Below, piece by piece: positions 33,933 through 43,725 of a stretch of 64,000 nucleotides of DNA. The DNA lies in assembly GCA_905193225.1 (NCBI GenBank), contig CAJJNV010000008.1, positions 1-64,000 on the forward strand, written 5' to 3'. The first letter of the stretch is position 1. Every line of letters begins with the position of its first letter. Under the pieces are notes generated by a model. It was not told the DNA's origin, made no database searches, and saw only the letters and a list, made by a program, of their open reading frames with translations. Made by a program: the position numbers and the translations under genes. The stretch is from an uncultured Oscillospiraceae bacterium. GTDB lineage: Bacteria > Bacillota > Clostridia > Oscillospirales > Acutalibacteraceae.

Positions 33933-36170
33933 TTATTCGGCCACATCGGTATATTTGAAATACACCGTAATAACCGAGCCGTATTCCACTGTTTCGCCTG
34001 CATCGCGGCTCTGTTTATAGCAAACGGCGCCGTTCTTATTATTGTCTCTAAGTCCGTATAAATCAACCGTCAGTCCAACGTCGGCAGCCTTTTGCTCAGC
34101 TTCCGACGGCGACATTCCCGAAAAATCAGGCACGGTGACAGTACTCTGTTCATCATCCTCGGTGGTGTAAAGCACAACGCTTCCACCCGAGGGACTGGCC
34201 GTTCCTGCCGCAGGATTCTGACGAAGAATCGTATCTCCGTCACCCTTAACGGTGGCCGAAAGTCCCGCCGCAGAAATGGTCTGCTTAGCCTTTTCAACAT
34301 CCATTCCAACCGTTTCGGGAACGGTCTTGTTAATGCTTTCATATTCGCTGTCGGTATACTTTGCCTCAACCCCGAGATAGGGCAGGATTTCTCCCATTAT
34401 GGAGGATGCAACAGGTGCCGAAACGGCGCTTCCGTAGTATGCTCCCGCCCTCGGCTCGTCGATTATGACGATTATGGCATACTCGGGATCGTCGGCCGGA
34501 GCATATCCGCAGAAGGATGCGACATAAAGCATTGTTCCCGATTCATCCACCTTGTCTATCTTTTGGGATGTACCGGTCTTTCCGCACATTCTGTATCCCG
34601 CCACATAGGCGTTTTTTCCCGACCCGTTTTCAACAACCGAGCTGAGGCAGGTGCTGATGATCTGTGAAGTTTCCTCCGAAACCACCTGTCTGAGCTTTTC
34701 GGTGGAGAAGCTTTGCGTGACATTTCCGTTGCTGTCGAGAATTTCCTTAACAATGTGGGGCTTAACATAGTATCCCCCGTTTGCCACCGCCGAAACCGCA
34801 GAAATCATCTGCATGGGCGTGATTCTGAAGGTCTGACCGAAGGATTCCGATGCAAGCTCAACCGGTCCCATATTGTCGGCGGTATAATAAACGCCGGTAG
34901 TTTCTCCGGGAAGGTCGATGCCGGTTTTTTGGGTAAATCCAAAGGCCTTAAAGTAATTATAAAAAAGATTTGGACCAAGTCTCTGACCGATTTCGATAAA
35001 GGCGGGGTTGCAGGAATTTTCAAAAATGTTGATAAAGCTCTGCGCCCCGTGACCGCTAAGCTGATGGCAGTTATACCGCGTTCCGGCAATAACAATGTAA
35101 CCCGGGCAGTTGAATGTCGAACTTGTGGAAACCTTTTTTTCTTCAAGAGCGGCCGAACCGGTTATAATCTTGAAAACCGATCCCGGCTCATATGTATCGG
35201 TAATGGCCTTGTTTTTCCATTGCTCAGATAAAAGCGACGTGCGCTTTGCTGAAATTTCTTTTTGGTCGGTGGAGCTTGCCGAAAGTTCCTCCATGGTCTT
35301 TTTGTCGGTCTCGCTGTAAAGGGTGAATGGCTCATTGGGATCGAAATCGGGTTTAACCGCCATTCCCAGCACATCACCGGTGTTGACATTCATAACCACA
35401 ACGCATCCGCGGTTTCCGGCATTGTTTTCGGTCACTGCCTCGTCAAGATATTTTTCACAGACGTGCTGAACATATTCGTCAATGGTCAGCTTTACCGATC
35501 CGCCGGGAGTAGCCTCCACCATCGTTTCATAGTTGAAGGGCATATCCCCGCCCCTGGCATTTCTCGAAGCCACAAGCTTGCCGGGGATACCCTCAAGGGT
35601 GGAATCGTATTGATACTCAATACCGCTCAGCCCCTGATTGTCGTCGCCGACGAATCCGAGCACGGTCGAAGCCATATTTCCGTTAGGATAATAGCGTTTT
35701 GTGGATGTTTCAAGACCGATGATGTCGCCCAGCTTGTTTTCCGAAATAAAGGTTCTGACCTTTTCGGCCGCGTCGTTCTCGATCTTGGACTTAACACGCT
35801 CATAAGCCGTCTGCTTTTGAGTCTGAGAAAGCACCTTTTCGGCGTCAATCTCTAAAATCTCAGCAAGCCCGTCGGCAACAAGACGGGCTTTTTCAGTATC
35901 TTCAATATTTTTCGGAACGATATAAACCGTCCATACCGTGGCGCTTGTGGCAAGGATTTTGCCGTTGCAGTCAAGGATGTCGCCTCTTTCGGCGGTAAGC
36001 GAAACGGTGCTGAGCTGCTGCTCGGCCGCCTCGATGGAGTTTTCTTTTCCGTGGATTATCATTATATTAAAAAGGCTGACGCCGCACACGCCCACGAGAA
36101 TTATCGAAAGGGTCACCGCCACGGCTATCATACGGTTGCACATTTGCTGGGTCGGACTCTTTTTAGCCAA
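33933..36170 (-). CDS. Class B penicillin-binding protein with two PASTA domains (FtsI/SpoVD-like)
   Basis: This is a 745-residue transpeptidase with one N-terminal transmembrane helix (about 12-35), a dimerisation domain and a transpeptidase domain: SxxK as PGSVFK near 330, SxN as NSCNP near 387, and KTGTSQK near 547. Two C-terminal PASTA domains (about 620-675 and 680-740) bind muropeptides or beta-lactams in relatives. The start is TTG at 36170 with GGAG nine bases upstream. The dcw position suggests the septal enzyme; the PASTA pair is also typical of the sporulation paralogue SpoVD, so vegetative versus spore role is open. Confidence 0.9.
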   Translation of the reverse strand: MAKKSPTQQMCNRMIAVAVTLSIILVGVCGVSLFNIMIIHGKENSIEAAEQQLSTVSLTAERGDILDCNGKILATSATVWTVYIVPKNIEDTEKARLVADGLAEILEIDAEKVLSQTQKQTAYERVKSKIENDAAEKVRTFISENKLGDIIGLETSTKRYYPNGNMASTVLGFVGDDNQGLSGIEYQYDSTLEGIPGKLVASRNARGGDMPFNYETMVEATPGGSVKLTIDEYVQHVCEKYLDEAVTENNAGNRGCVVVMNVNTGDVLGMAVKPDFDPNEPFTLYSETDKKTMEELSASSTDQKEISAKRTSLLSEQWKNKAITDTYEPGSVFKIITGSAALEEKKVSTSSTFNCPGYIVIAGTRYNCHQLSGHGAQSFINIFENSCNPAFIEIGQRLGPNLFYNYFKAFGFTQKTGIDLPGETTGVYYTADNMGPVELASESFGQTFRITPMQMISAVSAVANGGYYVKPHIVKEILDSNGNVTQSFSTEKLRQVVSEETSQIISTCLSSVVENGSGKNAYVAGYRMCGKTGTSQKIDKVDESGTMLYVASFCGYAPADDPEYAIIVIIDEPRAGAYYGSAVSAPVASSIMGEILPYLGVEAKYTDSEYESINKTVPETVGMDVEKAKQTISAAGLSATVKGDGDTILRQNPAAGTASPSGGSVVLYTTEDDEQSTVTVPDFSGMSPSEAEQKAADVGLTVDLYGLRDNNKNGAVCYKQSRDAGETVEYGSVITVYFKYTDVAE

Positions 36171-36448
36171 AAAACGCCACTCCTTTTTAAAAATTAAACA
36201 ATCGGGCGAAATATTTCATCCGCCCGCAATTCAAGTGTATTTATTTATTAAAATATATTATATCACAAATCCATAGCAAAAGCAATTCAGATTCTCACAA
36301 ATAGATTTATGTCGATCACGCCGTTTTTATAACCATTAAACCCCGGCAGCTGCTTGTCTTTCCTGCTCTTTTCACCGTTTAAACACAGCCTTTCGCCCGC
36401 GAAAAAAGCAGCATCCTTTCAAAAGCCCCGGCGGCATATCTTAAAATA

Positions 36449-36495
36449 CATCTTAAAACGCATCTTAGAACGCATCTTAGAACGCATCTTAGAAC
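36449..36495. repeat. 12-bp tandem repeat at the 3' end of ftsL
   Basis: Four units of CATCTTAGAACG (first copy CATCTTAAAACG, last incomplete) run from 36449 to 36495, with decayed units to the left. The ftsL stop codon lies inside the last unit. The rest of 36171-36488 shows no gene. Confidence 0.85.
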
Positions 36496-36944
36496 AAATC
36501 AGCAATCTTTTCAAAGATGTTTTTATTATCCTCGGCCACTTCAACCGAATCCTCATCGCAGATGTTGATGTAGCCGGTCTGCACACCGGTGGCCTTTTGC
36601 ATTTCCTTTTCCTTTGCGACGTTTTCGATGTTGTTAAAGGAAACGATGGAGCTAAGTTCAACATTAAGGCGGCTTTCCTCCTGTTTAAGGGCGGTTATCT
36701 GCTCATTTGCGGCATTGATCTGTGCACAGACCTCGGAATTTTTGATCTGTCCGTGGATTTGTATAACAATGAGGGTCAAAACGATGGTCGCCACCGCACC
36801 GATTTTAAGCTTGGCCTTAAGACCGGCATTATGAGAACTTCTGTGACGATTGCGATTTTCGGGCAAACGAATAACCTTTGCCTCGTTCTTTTTGGGAGCA
36901 AATTTTTCAAAATCGTATGCTGCGTTGTCATAAAATCTATTCAC
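36489..36944 (-). CDS. ftsL: FtsL-like septum formation protein
   Basis: This 151-residue bitopic protein has a cytoplasmic basic N-terminus (to about 43), a transmembrane helix (about 44-63, KIGAVATIVLTLIVIQIHG) and an extracytoplasmic coiled coil (about 70-110, INAANEQITALKQEESRLNV). The place between rsmH and the PBP is that of ftsL, a scaffold for the septal synthase. The start is GTG with GAAGGA upstream. The gene terminates inside a 12-bp tandem repeat, so its C-terminus could vary among strains. Confidence 0.8.
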   Translation of the reverse strand: MNRFYDNAAYDFEKFAPKKNEAKVIRLPENRNRHRSSHNAGLKAKLKIGAVATIVLTLIVIQIHGQIKNSEVCAQINAANEQITALKQEESRLNVELSSIVSFNNIENVAKEKEMQKATGVQTGYINICDEDSVEVAEDNKNIFEKIADLF

Positions 36945-37081
36945 AAAAGTTCCTTCTTTCTATATTTATACGCCGGTCATTTCCCGGCCGGCCGTCTGTC
37001 TGCACGTTCATCAATCGATATGTTGATCGGGCTGATTTATCGGTGCATTTATCCGTATTTTCCCTGCGTATTTTATTTTTT

Positions 37082-38008
37082 TTAATTTATCCGCCTGATA
37101 GCCCGCAGTTTTGCACTGCGCGAACGGGGGTTTTCCGAAAGTTCCTGTTCGCTTGCCGTTTTTGGCCGGCGGAAAACCAGTTGTGCAAAGGGTACCTTTC
37201 CGCAAACGCACACCGGAAAATCCGGCGGGCAGGTGCATCCCTTGCAAAGAGAAGTAAAGCGCTGTTTAACCATCCTATCCTCAAGGGAATGGAAGGTTAT
37301 AACCGCTAAAACGCCGCCGATTTTAAGCAGCCCCTTAGCATCGTCAAGTCCCTTTGAAAGAGCATCAAGCTCCCCGTTAACCGCAATTCTCAGCGCCTGA
37401 AAGCTCTGTCTTGCCGGATGTCCCTTTCTCCGTTCCTTGGCGGGAACGCTTTCGGAAATTATCTCGGCAAGCTGCAATGTGGAGACAATGGGCTGTTTTT
37501 CCCTTTCTCTGACTATTGCGGCGGCGATACGGCGGGAATACTGTTCCTCACCGTATTCAAAAAAGATTTTGGAAAGCTCATTTTCCGAAAGGCCGGCCAC
37601 AAGATCGGCCGCCGTCGGTCCCGATTTGCTCATTCGCATATCGAGCGGCGCGTCGTTATGGAAAGAAAAGCCTCTTTCGGGAGCATCCAGCTGATATGAC
37701 GAAACACCGATGTCAAGCAGTATTCCGTCGACCTCATCAATGCCGAGCCCCTCGGCAATTTGTTTCATCTCAGAAAAATTTCCCTCAATCACCCTTGCCT
37801 GCGGATATGGCGAAAGACGTTTTGCCGCCGCATTTAAAGCATCGGGATCGCGGTCGATGGAAATAAGACGGCCGCTTTCAAGGCGCTTTGCGATTTGCTC
37901 GCTGTGCCCGCCCCCGCCGGCGGTTCCGTCGATATAGATTCCGTCTTTTTTTATGTCGAGTGCATCTATTGTTTCTTCAAGCAGCACGGGCTTGTGACAA
38001 AATTCCAT
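37082..38008 (-). CDS. rsmH: 16S rRNA m4C1402 methyltransferase RsmH
   Basis: This 308-residue SAM-dependent enzyme (formerly MraW) methylates N4 of C1402 in 16S rRNA. HKPVLLEETIDAL at the N-terminus, DGTAGGGGHSEQI (SAM loop, about 28-40), DGILLDIGVSSYQLD (about 98-112) and VITFHSLEDRMVKQ near 235 are diagnostic. A C-terminal cluster CKGCTCPPDFPVCVCG is typical of the family. It starts 12 bp after mraZ. Confidence 0.95.
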   Translation of the reverse strand: MEFCHKPVLLEETIDALDIKKDGIYIDGTAGGGGHSEQIAKRLESGRLISIDRDPDALNAAAKRLSPYPQARVIEGNFSEMKQIAEGLGIDEVDGILLDIGVSSYQLDAPERGFSFHNDAPLDMRMSKSGPTAADLVAGLSENELSKIFFEYGEEQYSRRIAAAIVREREKQPIVSTLQLAEIISESVPAKERRKGHPARQSFQALRIAVNGELDALSKGLDDAKGLLKIGGVLAVITFHSLEDRMVKQRFTSLCKGCTCPPDFPVCVCGKVPFAQLVFRRPKTASEQELSENPRSRSAKLRAIRRIN

Positions 38009-38019
38009 TTCCCTGCTCC

Positions 38020-38445
38020 TTAAATGTAATTGATTTGTTCAAGCAGCCCGCGTATATCCTCGTCTGTAATGGCCTTCTGAGCCTCGTCCCACTTTGCGGG
38101 CTCCCATATTTCTGCGTGATTGGATGCACCGATAACAACCGCCTGTTTGCCGATTCCGGCGCGATTGCGAAGTTCGGTGGGGATGATCACCCTGCCCTGG
38201 AGGTCAGGCTCGACCTCGAAGGAATAGGCGTTGAAAAAGCGGGAAAGCTTTTCGGCTGCGGTAAAGGAAAGGGTGCTTCTGATGGCGGTGTTGAATTTTT
38301 CCCATTCGGTTTGAGAGAAGATGTAAAGACAGCTGTCAAGACCGACGGTTAAAAAGAACGAATCGCCAAGCTCGGCGCGGAATTTGACCGGAACGGCCAT
38401 TCTTCCCTTTGCGTCAACCGAGTGACGGTAGATTCCGTTAAGCAC
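38020..38445 (-). CDS. mraZ: Transcriptional regulator MraZ
   Basis: This 141-residue protein has two AbrB-like SpoVT motifs with the family hallmark DAKGRMAVPVKFR (about 11-23) and the second-half counterpart DLQGRVIIPTELR (about 83-95). MraZ binds TGGG-type direct repeats before the dcw cluster and controls it. The start codon is GTG with AGGAG upstream. Only one TGGGA is seen just ahead of the gene, so a classical three-box operator was not found. Confidence 0.94.
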   Translation of the reverse strand: MLNGIYRHSVDAKGRMAVPVKFRAELGDSFFLTVGLDSCLYIFSQTEWEKFNTAIRSTLSFTAAEKLSRFFNAYSFEVEPDLQGRVIIPTELRNRAGIGKQAVVIGASNHAEIWEPAKWDEAQKAITDEDIRGLLEQINYI

Positions 38446-38881
38446 ACTGCCATCTCCTTTCCCAAACGTTTTTTAAAACTAAAGAAAAATCAACAAGTCA
38501 AAAATGAATTAACAAAGTAGGCAATCAAAAGCAATTGATACGCCCGATAATGATTTCAGAAGATTTCAAATGATTCTCAATCCCATCAAGGCCGTTTAGC
38601 AATCCGATCACCGAAAGCTTTTCAGACTATCAAAGCCTATTAGCACCCATATCATTGAAAGATTTAATTACCGGACAACTTAATTGCCGGAGAAACCACC
38701 CTCAAAAGGGTTTAAATCAGATCAAAAATCACCACAAAGACACACTTTTACGCTAAAAGTGCCTCTGTATCCCCATTATAACGTGATGCAATGTAAAAAT
38801 CAAGAGTTTTTTATATAAAAAAACAAATTTATTAGTTTTTTTCTTAAAAATCAAAAAGAAAGCAAAACAGAAAATAAAAAA
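38446..38881. other. Intergenic stretch upstream of mraZ
   Basis: This holds the presumed promoter of the dcw cluster, but I cannot pick one reliable -35/-10 pair. The region is A/T-rich with many near-copies of words such as AATTGCCGGA and GATTTCA. No supported gene is present. Confidence 0.4.
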
Positions 38882-38898
38882 GCCCGCAAAAAGCGGGC
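38882..38898 (-). terminator. Second terminator after the large dockerin gene
   Basis: GCCCGC pairs with GCGGGC around a five-base loop; on the minus strand it is followed by TTTTTTATTTT. It backs up the hairpin at 38951 and shields mraZ from read-through. Confidence 0.85.
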
Positions 38899-38950
38899 CT
38901 AAAAACGAAATTAAATAAAAAATATAATAATACAAAACAGCGCAAAAAAA

Positions 38951-38975
38951 CGGCGCCCCGTAAAACGGAACGCCG
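38951..38975 (-). terminator. Terminator of the large dockerin gene
   Basis: CGGCGTTCCG pairs with CGGGGCGCCG around TTTTA; on the minus strand it is followed by TTTTTTTT. Confidence 0.85.
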
Positions 38976-39022
38976 CTTTTATTAATGTTTGTTTTCCGAC
39001 AATTTAAATCTTTCGAATTAAA

Positions 39023-42000
39023 TTATTCAGCAGTTGCAGCCTTTACGGGAAGCTCGGTGCGGAGCTGTACGAAGTACTGGAGAATTGCCAGTGCATCGGA
39101 AGTATCAACAACACCGTCAAGGTTGACGTCGGCAGCCTTGGCAGCAGCCTCATCGAGAGTACGGGAACCAACGAATGCCTGGAGAGCCCAGAGAGCATCG
39201 GTAGAGTCGATAGTGCCGTTTCCGTCAACATCACCGTATTTTACGGTAGGTGCGGGAGGCTCGTTAATGCGCTCAACGAGCTTGGCAAGCTTATTCTTCT
39301 TCTCTGCAGGGACAAGATCCTTCCGAGCGTCGGTAAGAGCGGTGAACTGAGCGTTAGCAGTAACGATATTTGCCTTGTCAGCATCTGTTAACTCAGCGTC
39401 AACTGCGGGCAGAGCATCGATAAGATCCTCAACAGCCTTAGCAGCAGCGATGTCATCGGTCAGCTCAGTAATCTTTTCACCAACAGCAAAGAGTTTCTCT
39501 TTGTTGTTTACGTTGTCCTGAAGTTCCTCGGTAAGAGCATCGAAAGCTGCCTTTGCTTCATCGTACTTCGGTTTAACATCATTGAGGTTAGTATAATTGA
39601 TGTCACCGGGCTCGGTAAGAGCATCGATGAGATCCTCAACGGGTTTAACCTTCTTGATAATGTCAAAAGCCTTGCGGACTGCAGCAAGTTTATTGGTTTC
39701 TTCGGTGGGAAGCATATCCTTCTTAGCATCGGTAAGAGCATCGAAAGCGTTGCCTGCATCAACGATAGCAGCCTCGTTATCGAGGGTTACATCTTTAGCC
39801 TCGGGAAGAGCAATGATCTTCTCGTGGACAGCCTTAACATCGGCATTTGCGGGATCGAGCAGAGCATACTCAAGGATAGCTCTGTCGAGGGTTGCAGAAG
39901 CTGCAAGATTTTCAGCAGTTGCAGTGTTGATCCAGTTGTTGAGTGCTTCGCGGGCAGTCTTTGCAGCCTCGATAGCATCACCGGACTCAGCAGTTACGGT
40001 TCCGATAGCGGCAACAGCGTCGATGAATTTCTTCTCGGCGTTAGCGCGTCTTTGGGCATAGGCAAAAGATACAACGGCGATGTCCTTCATGTAGAATTTG
40101 CCGGAGTTAGCCTGGCCGAAATGGAGGAGGTTAACATTTTCAAGACCGTATTTGGGAGTCATGTTCTCAACAACGGATGTTCCGATTTCGGAAATGAGGC
40201 AGGAAGCTCTCTGCCACTCGTTACCCTTAACGGAAATAACGCTGGGATACTGCCACTGGATACCGTTGTCCTCGTTACCGTGGGTAATGTAGAAGGTGTT
40301 GTCCTTATCGGGATTTACAAGGAACTCGAACTGATAGTAATCATTGTAGTTGAAGGAATGGGTATAGGTGTCTTCACCGAAGTAACGGCCTACACGGACA
40401 TATACCGAGTTGTAGAGTTCAACATTGGGATAGGAGGTACCGCCGGTCTGAACATCCATCCAGAAGGCGCCGTCCTTCATTGCGTGTTCGTTTCCGCAGA
40501 AATCAAATACATCCTCAGTGTCCTTTTCGCAGGTGCACATAATGTCGCCCTTGACAATTATTCTGGCCTGGTAAGCTTGTTTAACCTTGCTAAGCTTTCC
40601 GGGAAGTTCGGGATATTTATTCTTGAACTCGGTAGCCTGAGGTCTGGTAAGACTCCTGGTAATGGTGTCGATTTCGTCAAGTTTCACCTTGAGTTCAGCC
40701 AGGTCATCTTCTTCAGCGGAAACTTCATCGGGCTCGGGAAGAGCCATGATCTTTGCAGCAAGCTGATCAATGATATCCTTGAACTTCTCTTCTTCTTCTG
40801 CGAGAAGAGCGTTAAGTTTCTCTGTGCCCTTAACCTCGGCCTTCTGCTCGTCGGTCAAAGCATTGTATGCTTCCTTGGCAGCGGCAAGAGCCTTAAGGTC
40901 GTTGATGGTGAGAGAGCCGGGTGCGGGAAGAGCGTCGATGAGCTCGTCAACCTGCTCGGCGGGAGTGAGGTTCTTAATTCCGTAAACATATACCCAGTTG
41001 GTATCTTTTTCACCGGCCTGCTCGGGTTCGATTTCGATGTTTACACCGTCATCTGCGGGGCAGAAGGAGGTGAGGAGGGTCTCTCCGTCGTAAACTTCGA
41101 TTTCGTAAACGGTAAGAGCGGCGTTGGGAATATCAGCAGATTTTCTTCCGCCGTAAACGAAGGAAGCCTTGTAAGTATCGGCAGCGTCAACTGCGATCTC
41201 GGAAACGAGAGTCTTATAATCGTAATCGTATCTGCTGTTGTGCTCGGTTGCAAGAGCCTCGTAATCGGCAATGTTGAGTCGGCTTCCGGCATGATTGGAG
41301 CCTGCGTCGCCGAGGAGCTGGAGATAACCGAAGTAGCGCTGATCAGAGCCGCCTACGGCGTTGATCTTAGCCTTAACGGTAAGGGTCTTTCCGGCTTCTA
41401 CCTCAAACTTATTATTGTCGCCGTAGATGGTGGAGTAAGCCCAAACGAACTTAACACCGATCTTGTCGGCCTGTGCCATAAGAGCATCAAGAGCTTCCTT
41501 GGCGGCAGTAAGCTTTGCGGCATTGGTAACTTCAGCCTTCTGAATGTCGGTCAGGGCATCGAAAGCAGCCTTGGCGGCATTGATGGCGTCGGCGTCGCCG
41601 AGGGTAACATCTGCAGCGGCGGGAAGAGCATCGATAGCAGCGATAACTCCTGCAACGGCAGCGTCAACGGGCCATGCACTGGTGTTGGCCTTCAGAGCGT
41701 GGAAATAAGCACTCTGTCCGCCGGGACGGCCGACAAATACCATACCGGTAACCTTGGTGATGTCAAACTTAGCACCTGCGGTGGAAAGGTCAACAGCAAA
41801 GGTGTTTTCACCGGCGACTACATCGCCGTTAACGGTGAGGCGAACACCGTAATCGGTGTAAGCTTCGGATTGGGAGATTTTTTCCACAACGGGAAGGTCT
41901 CCGTCGAAAGAGGTAAGAACCATACCGTACTGGTCGGGATCTGCAACCTCGCGGCTGAAAACGGTCTCGAAGGGAGAATCTCCGCCGAATTCAGATTCCT

Positions 42001-43510
42001 GAGAAGAACCGGTCCAGTCGATGAATACGCTTTCGATTCCGGTGAGGTTTTTAACCTCCGCAAACTTAACGCGGGCACGGAGAGGCCACCAAATATTTAC
42101 GGCATCGCCCTGCCATGCACAGTTGTCTGCCGCTTTCCAGTTGGCAACAGAAGCCTCGGTGCACTCGTCGAGAACGATCTGGTCCTTGACTTTGAGAGCC
42201 TCAAGAGCGGCAACAACAGCGGTAAGCTTTTCAGCATTGGTAACATTAGCCTTTTGCTCGTCGGTAAGTGCATCATAAGCAGCCTTTGCGGCGAGAATGT
42301 CGGCTTTGTTGCCGATAACAACATCGGCAGCCTCGGGCAGAGCGTCGATGGCGGCGATGACAGCGTCAACAGCCGCATCGGACTGAACGGCTATGTTGGC
42401 GACAACATTGTCGAGCCACTGTACGTGATCTCCGTTGTAAGCGGTGCAGCCCCAGAAATAGAATCCGGTAACATTGGTTATGTCAAAGTTTTCACCGGTG
42501 GAAACGGGGGTGGTGGTGATGGTAGCGAAGGACTCGTCGCCCTTGCCGTAGCCGGCGCGGATGGCGGCGACATCAAAAGCCATAACCTTAGAGGTATCAA
42601 CTTCATTAAGCTCAAAATACCTGTCTCCTCTTTCAGGATTAATTCCGTCATTTCCGCTGAAGAGGTAGAAGGCTACGTCTGCGGGGCCGGTAAGAGCCTC
42701 GGCAGTGTTGGCGGCAAAGTCGAAGGAGATGGACTGGATTCCGGTAAGGTCAAGACCTGCGATGGGTCCGCCCTGGCAGAAACCGCCGCTCTGAGAGGTG
42801 CGGATAGAGCCGGTTCCTTCGGTCTTCTTCTCGGTGGTCACCTCAAGGCCGTCACCCGGATAGGGTGCCCAACCCTCTGCGCTGTCGCAGTTGTTGAGCA
42901 TAACGGTCTTGGTGGTAACAGCAGGAGCATAGTAAACTTCGTCGGTGGTGAGAACCTGACGAACAGCGTCCTTACCGTCGAGTATTGTGTTAGCCTTCAA
43001 ATCGGGACAAAATGCTCTGCCAAGTGCATCTTTAACAATACCGTCCTGAACAGCAGCATCAGCGAACTCGCGAACGATACCGGCAAGCTCGCCTCTACCG
43101 GCAGCTGCATACTCCTCGGCAGGAGTGGTACCGCCGATAAGGGGGAACTTGGTTGCGAAATAAAGGTTTCCGTTTTCATCATAACCCCAAGTGTTTAAGT
43201 TCCAGTTTCCGTCAACTCTCTCGTGAGGGTTCTCGGAAGTGGCGGGTAAAATTCCCCACTGAGCCTCGTAGCCGTAGCTACTGAGATCAACGGGGCCGCC
43301 GTTAAGAGCGGTTAAATCTTCTTCTGTTGCATTGAAAATGAAGCGGGTGGTGCAGTACTCTGCGCCCTCTTCGGGCTTCATTGCAACAACAGCGATCATT
43401 GTTAACTCTTTATCTTCTGCCAAGGTTGAAATCATTCCTGCTGAAAGAACGCTTAAAACCATAAGCACAGACAAAAGAACCGACAATGATCTTTTGAATG
43501 TTTTTTTCAT
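39023..43510 (-). CDS. Large modular secreted protein with helical repeats and dockerin
   Basis: This 1,495-residue protein has a signal peptide (about 1-31, ending STLA). It alternates beta-rich modules of carbohydrate-binding type with about seven copies of a 55-60 residue helical repeat of the form IDALPxxxDVTLxxxxxIxxAKxAFDALTDEQKxxVTNxxKL. Three copies lie between beta modules and the last three run in tandem before the C-terminus. A dockerin with two intact calcium loops (GDVDGNGTID and ADVNLDGVVD) occupies about 1425-1490. No catalytic domain is recognised. It may be a non-catalytic adhesin or binding component of a cellulosome-like system. ATG at 43510 is chosen because GGAGG lies eight bases upstream; an ATG at 43525 overlaps that site. 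Confidence 0.82.
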   Translation of the reverse strand: MKKTFKRSLSVLLSVLMVLSVLSAGMISTLAEDKELTMIAVVAMKPEEGAEYCTTRFIFNATEEDLTALNGGPVDLSSYGYEAQWGILPATSENPHERVDGNWNLNTWGYDENGNLYFATKFPLIGGTTPAEEYAAAGRGELAGIVREFADAAVQDGIVKDALGRAFCPDLKANTILDGKDAVRQVLTTDEVYYAPAVTTKTVMLNNCDSAEGWAPYPGDGLEVTTEKKTEGTGSIRTSQSGGFCQGGPIAGLDLTGIQSISFDFAANTAEALTGPADVAFYLFSGNDGINPERGDRYFELNEVDTSKVMAFDVAAIRAGYGKGDESFATITTTPVSTGENFDITNVTGFYFWGCTAYNGDHVQWLDNVVANIAVQSDAAVDAVIAAIDALPEAADVVIGNKADILAAKAAYDALTDEQKANVTNAEKLTAVVAALEALKVKDQIVLDECTEASVANWKAADNCAWQGDAVNIWWPLRARVKFAEVKNLTGIESVFIDWTGSSQESEFGGDSPFETVFSREVADPDQYGMVLTSFDGDLPVVEKISQSEAYTDYGVRLTVNGDVVAGENTFAVDLSTAGAKFDITKVTGMVFVGRPGGQSAYFHALKANTSAWPVDAAVAGVIAAIDALPAAADVTLGDADAINAAKAAFDALTDIQKAEVTNAAKLTAAKEALDALMAQADKIGVKFVWAYSTIYGDNNKFEVEAGKTLTVKAKINAVGGSDQRYFGYLQLLGDAGSNHAGSRLNIADYEALATEHNSRYDYDYKTLVSEIAVDAADTYKASFVYGGRKSADIPNAALTVYEIEVYDGETLLTSFCPADDGVNIEIEPEQAGEKDTNWVYVYGIKNLTPAEQVDELIDALPAPGSLTINDLKALAAAKEAYNALTDEQKAEVKGTEKLNALLAEEEEKFKDIIDQLAAKIMALPEPDEVSAEEDDLAELKVKLDEIDTITRSLTRPQATEFKNKYPELPGKLSKVKQAYQARIIVKGDIMCTCEKDTEDVFDFCGNEHAMKDGAFWMDVQTGGTSYPNVELYNSVYVRVGRYFGEDTYTHSFNYNDYYQFEFLVNPDKDNTFYITHGNEDNGIQWQYPSVISVKGNEWQRASCLISEIGTSVVENMTPKYGLENVNLLHFGQANSGKFYMKDIAVVSFAYAQRRANAEKKFIDAVAAIGTVTAESGDAIEAAKTAREALNNWINTATAENLAASATLDRAILEYALLDPANADVKAVHEKIIALPEAKDVTLDNEAAIVDAGNAFDALTDAKKDMLPTEETNKLAAVRKAFDIIKKVKPVEDLIDALTEPGDINYTNLNDVKPKYDEAKAAFDALTEELQDNVNNKEKLFAVGEKITELTDDIAAAKAVEDLIDALPAVDAELTDADKANIVTANAQFTALTDARKDLVPAEKKNKLAKLVERINEPPAPTVKYGDVDGNGTIDSTDALWALQAFVGSRTLDEAAAKAADVNLDGVVDTSDALAILQYFVQLRTELPVKAATAE

Positions 43511-43556
43511 TGAAAATTCCTCCATTTAATATTTAAGGCCATGCCTTGTTAATAAC

Positions 43557-43585
43557 ATTTTAATAAATACATAGTAAAAAGTCAA
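43557..43585 (-). promoter_or_regulatory. Promoter of the large dockerin gene
   Basis: On the minus strand TTGACT (43580-43585) and TAAAAT (43557-43562) are separated by 17 bases, about 47 bp before the start codon. Confidence 0.75.
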
Positions 43586-43725
43586 GGGGTTTTGACCTTT
43601 TTATTTAAAAAATTTTTATATACGGAAGGTTGTTTTTGTACACTTTTTCGAAAATCAATACATAATTTTGAAAATGTGCAGAATTGCATTGTTAGACATT
43701 TTTTCAAATAAGAATATAATATACG

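Noticed and set aside
38446..38470. MraZ operator before mraZ
   Set aside because: Only a single TGGGA is present; the usual three spaced TGGG repeats are not.
38753..38935. A 60-residue hydrophobic minus-strand frame
   Set aside because: It contains a terminator hairpin (38882-38898) and A/T-rich spacer, and it lacks a ribosome binding site.
39824..43198. A 1,124-codon open frame on the plus strand opposite the large dockerin gene
   Set aside because: It is an antisense shadow. The minus-strand gene has a signal peptide, repeats, dockerin, promoter and terminator; the plus frame is a Gly/Val/Ser-rich translation of the same repeats with no ribosome site.
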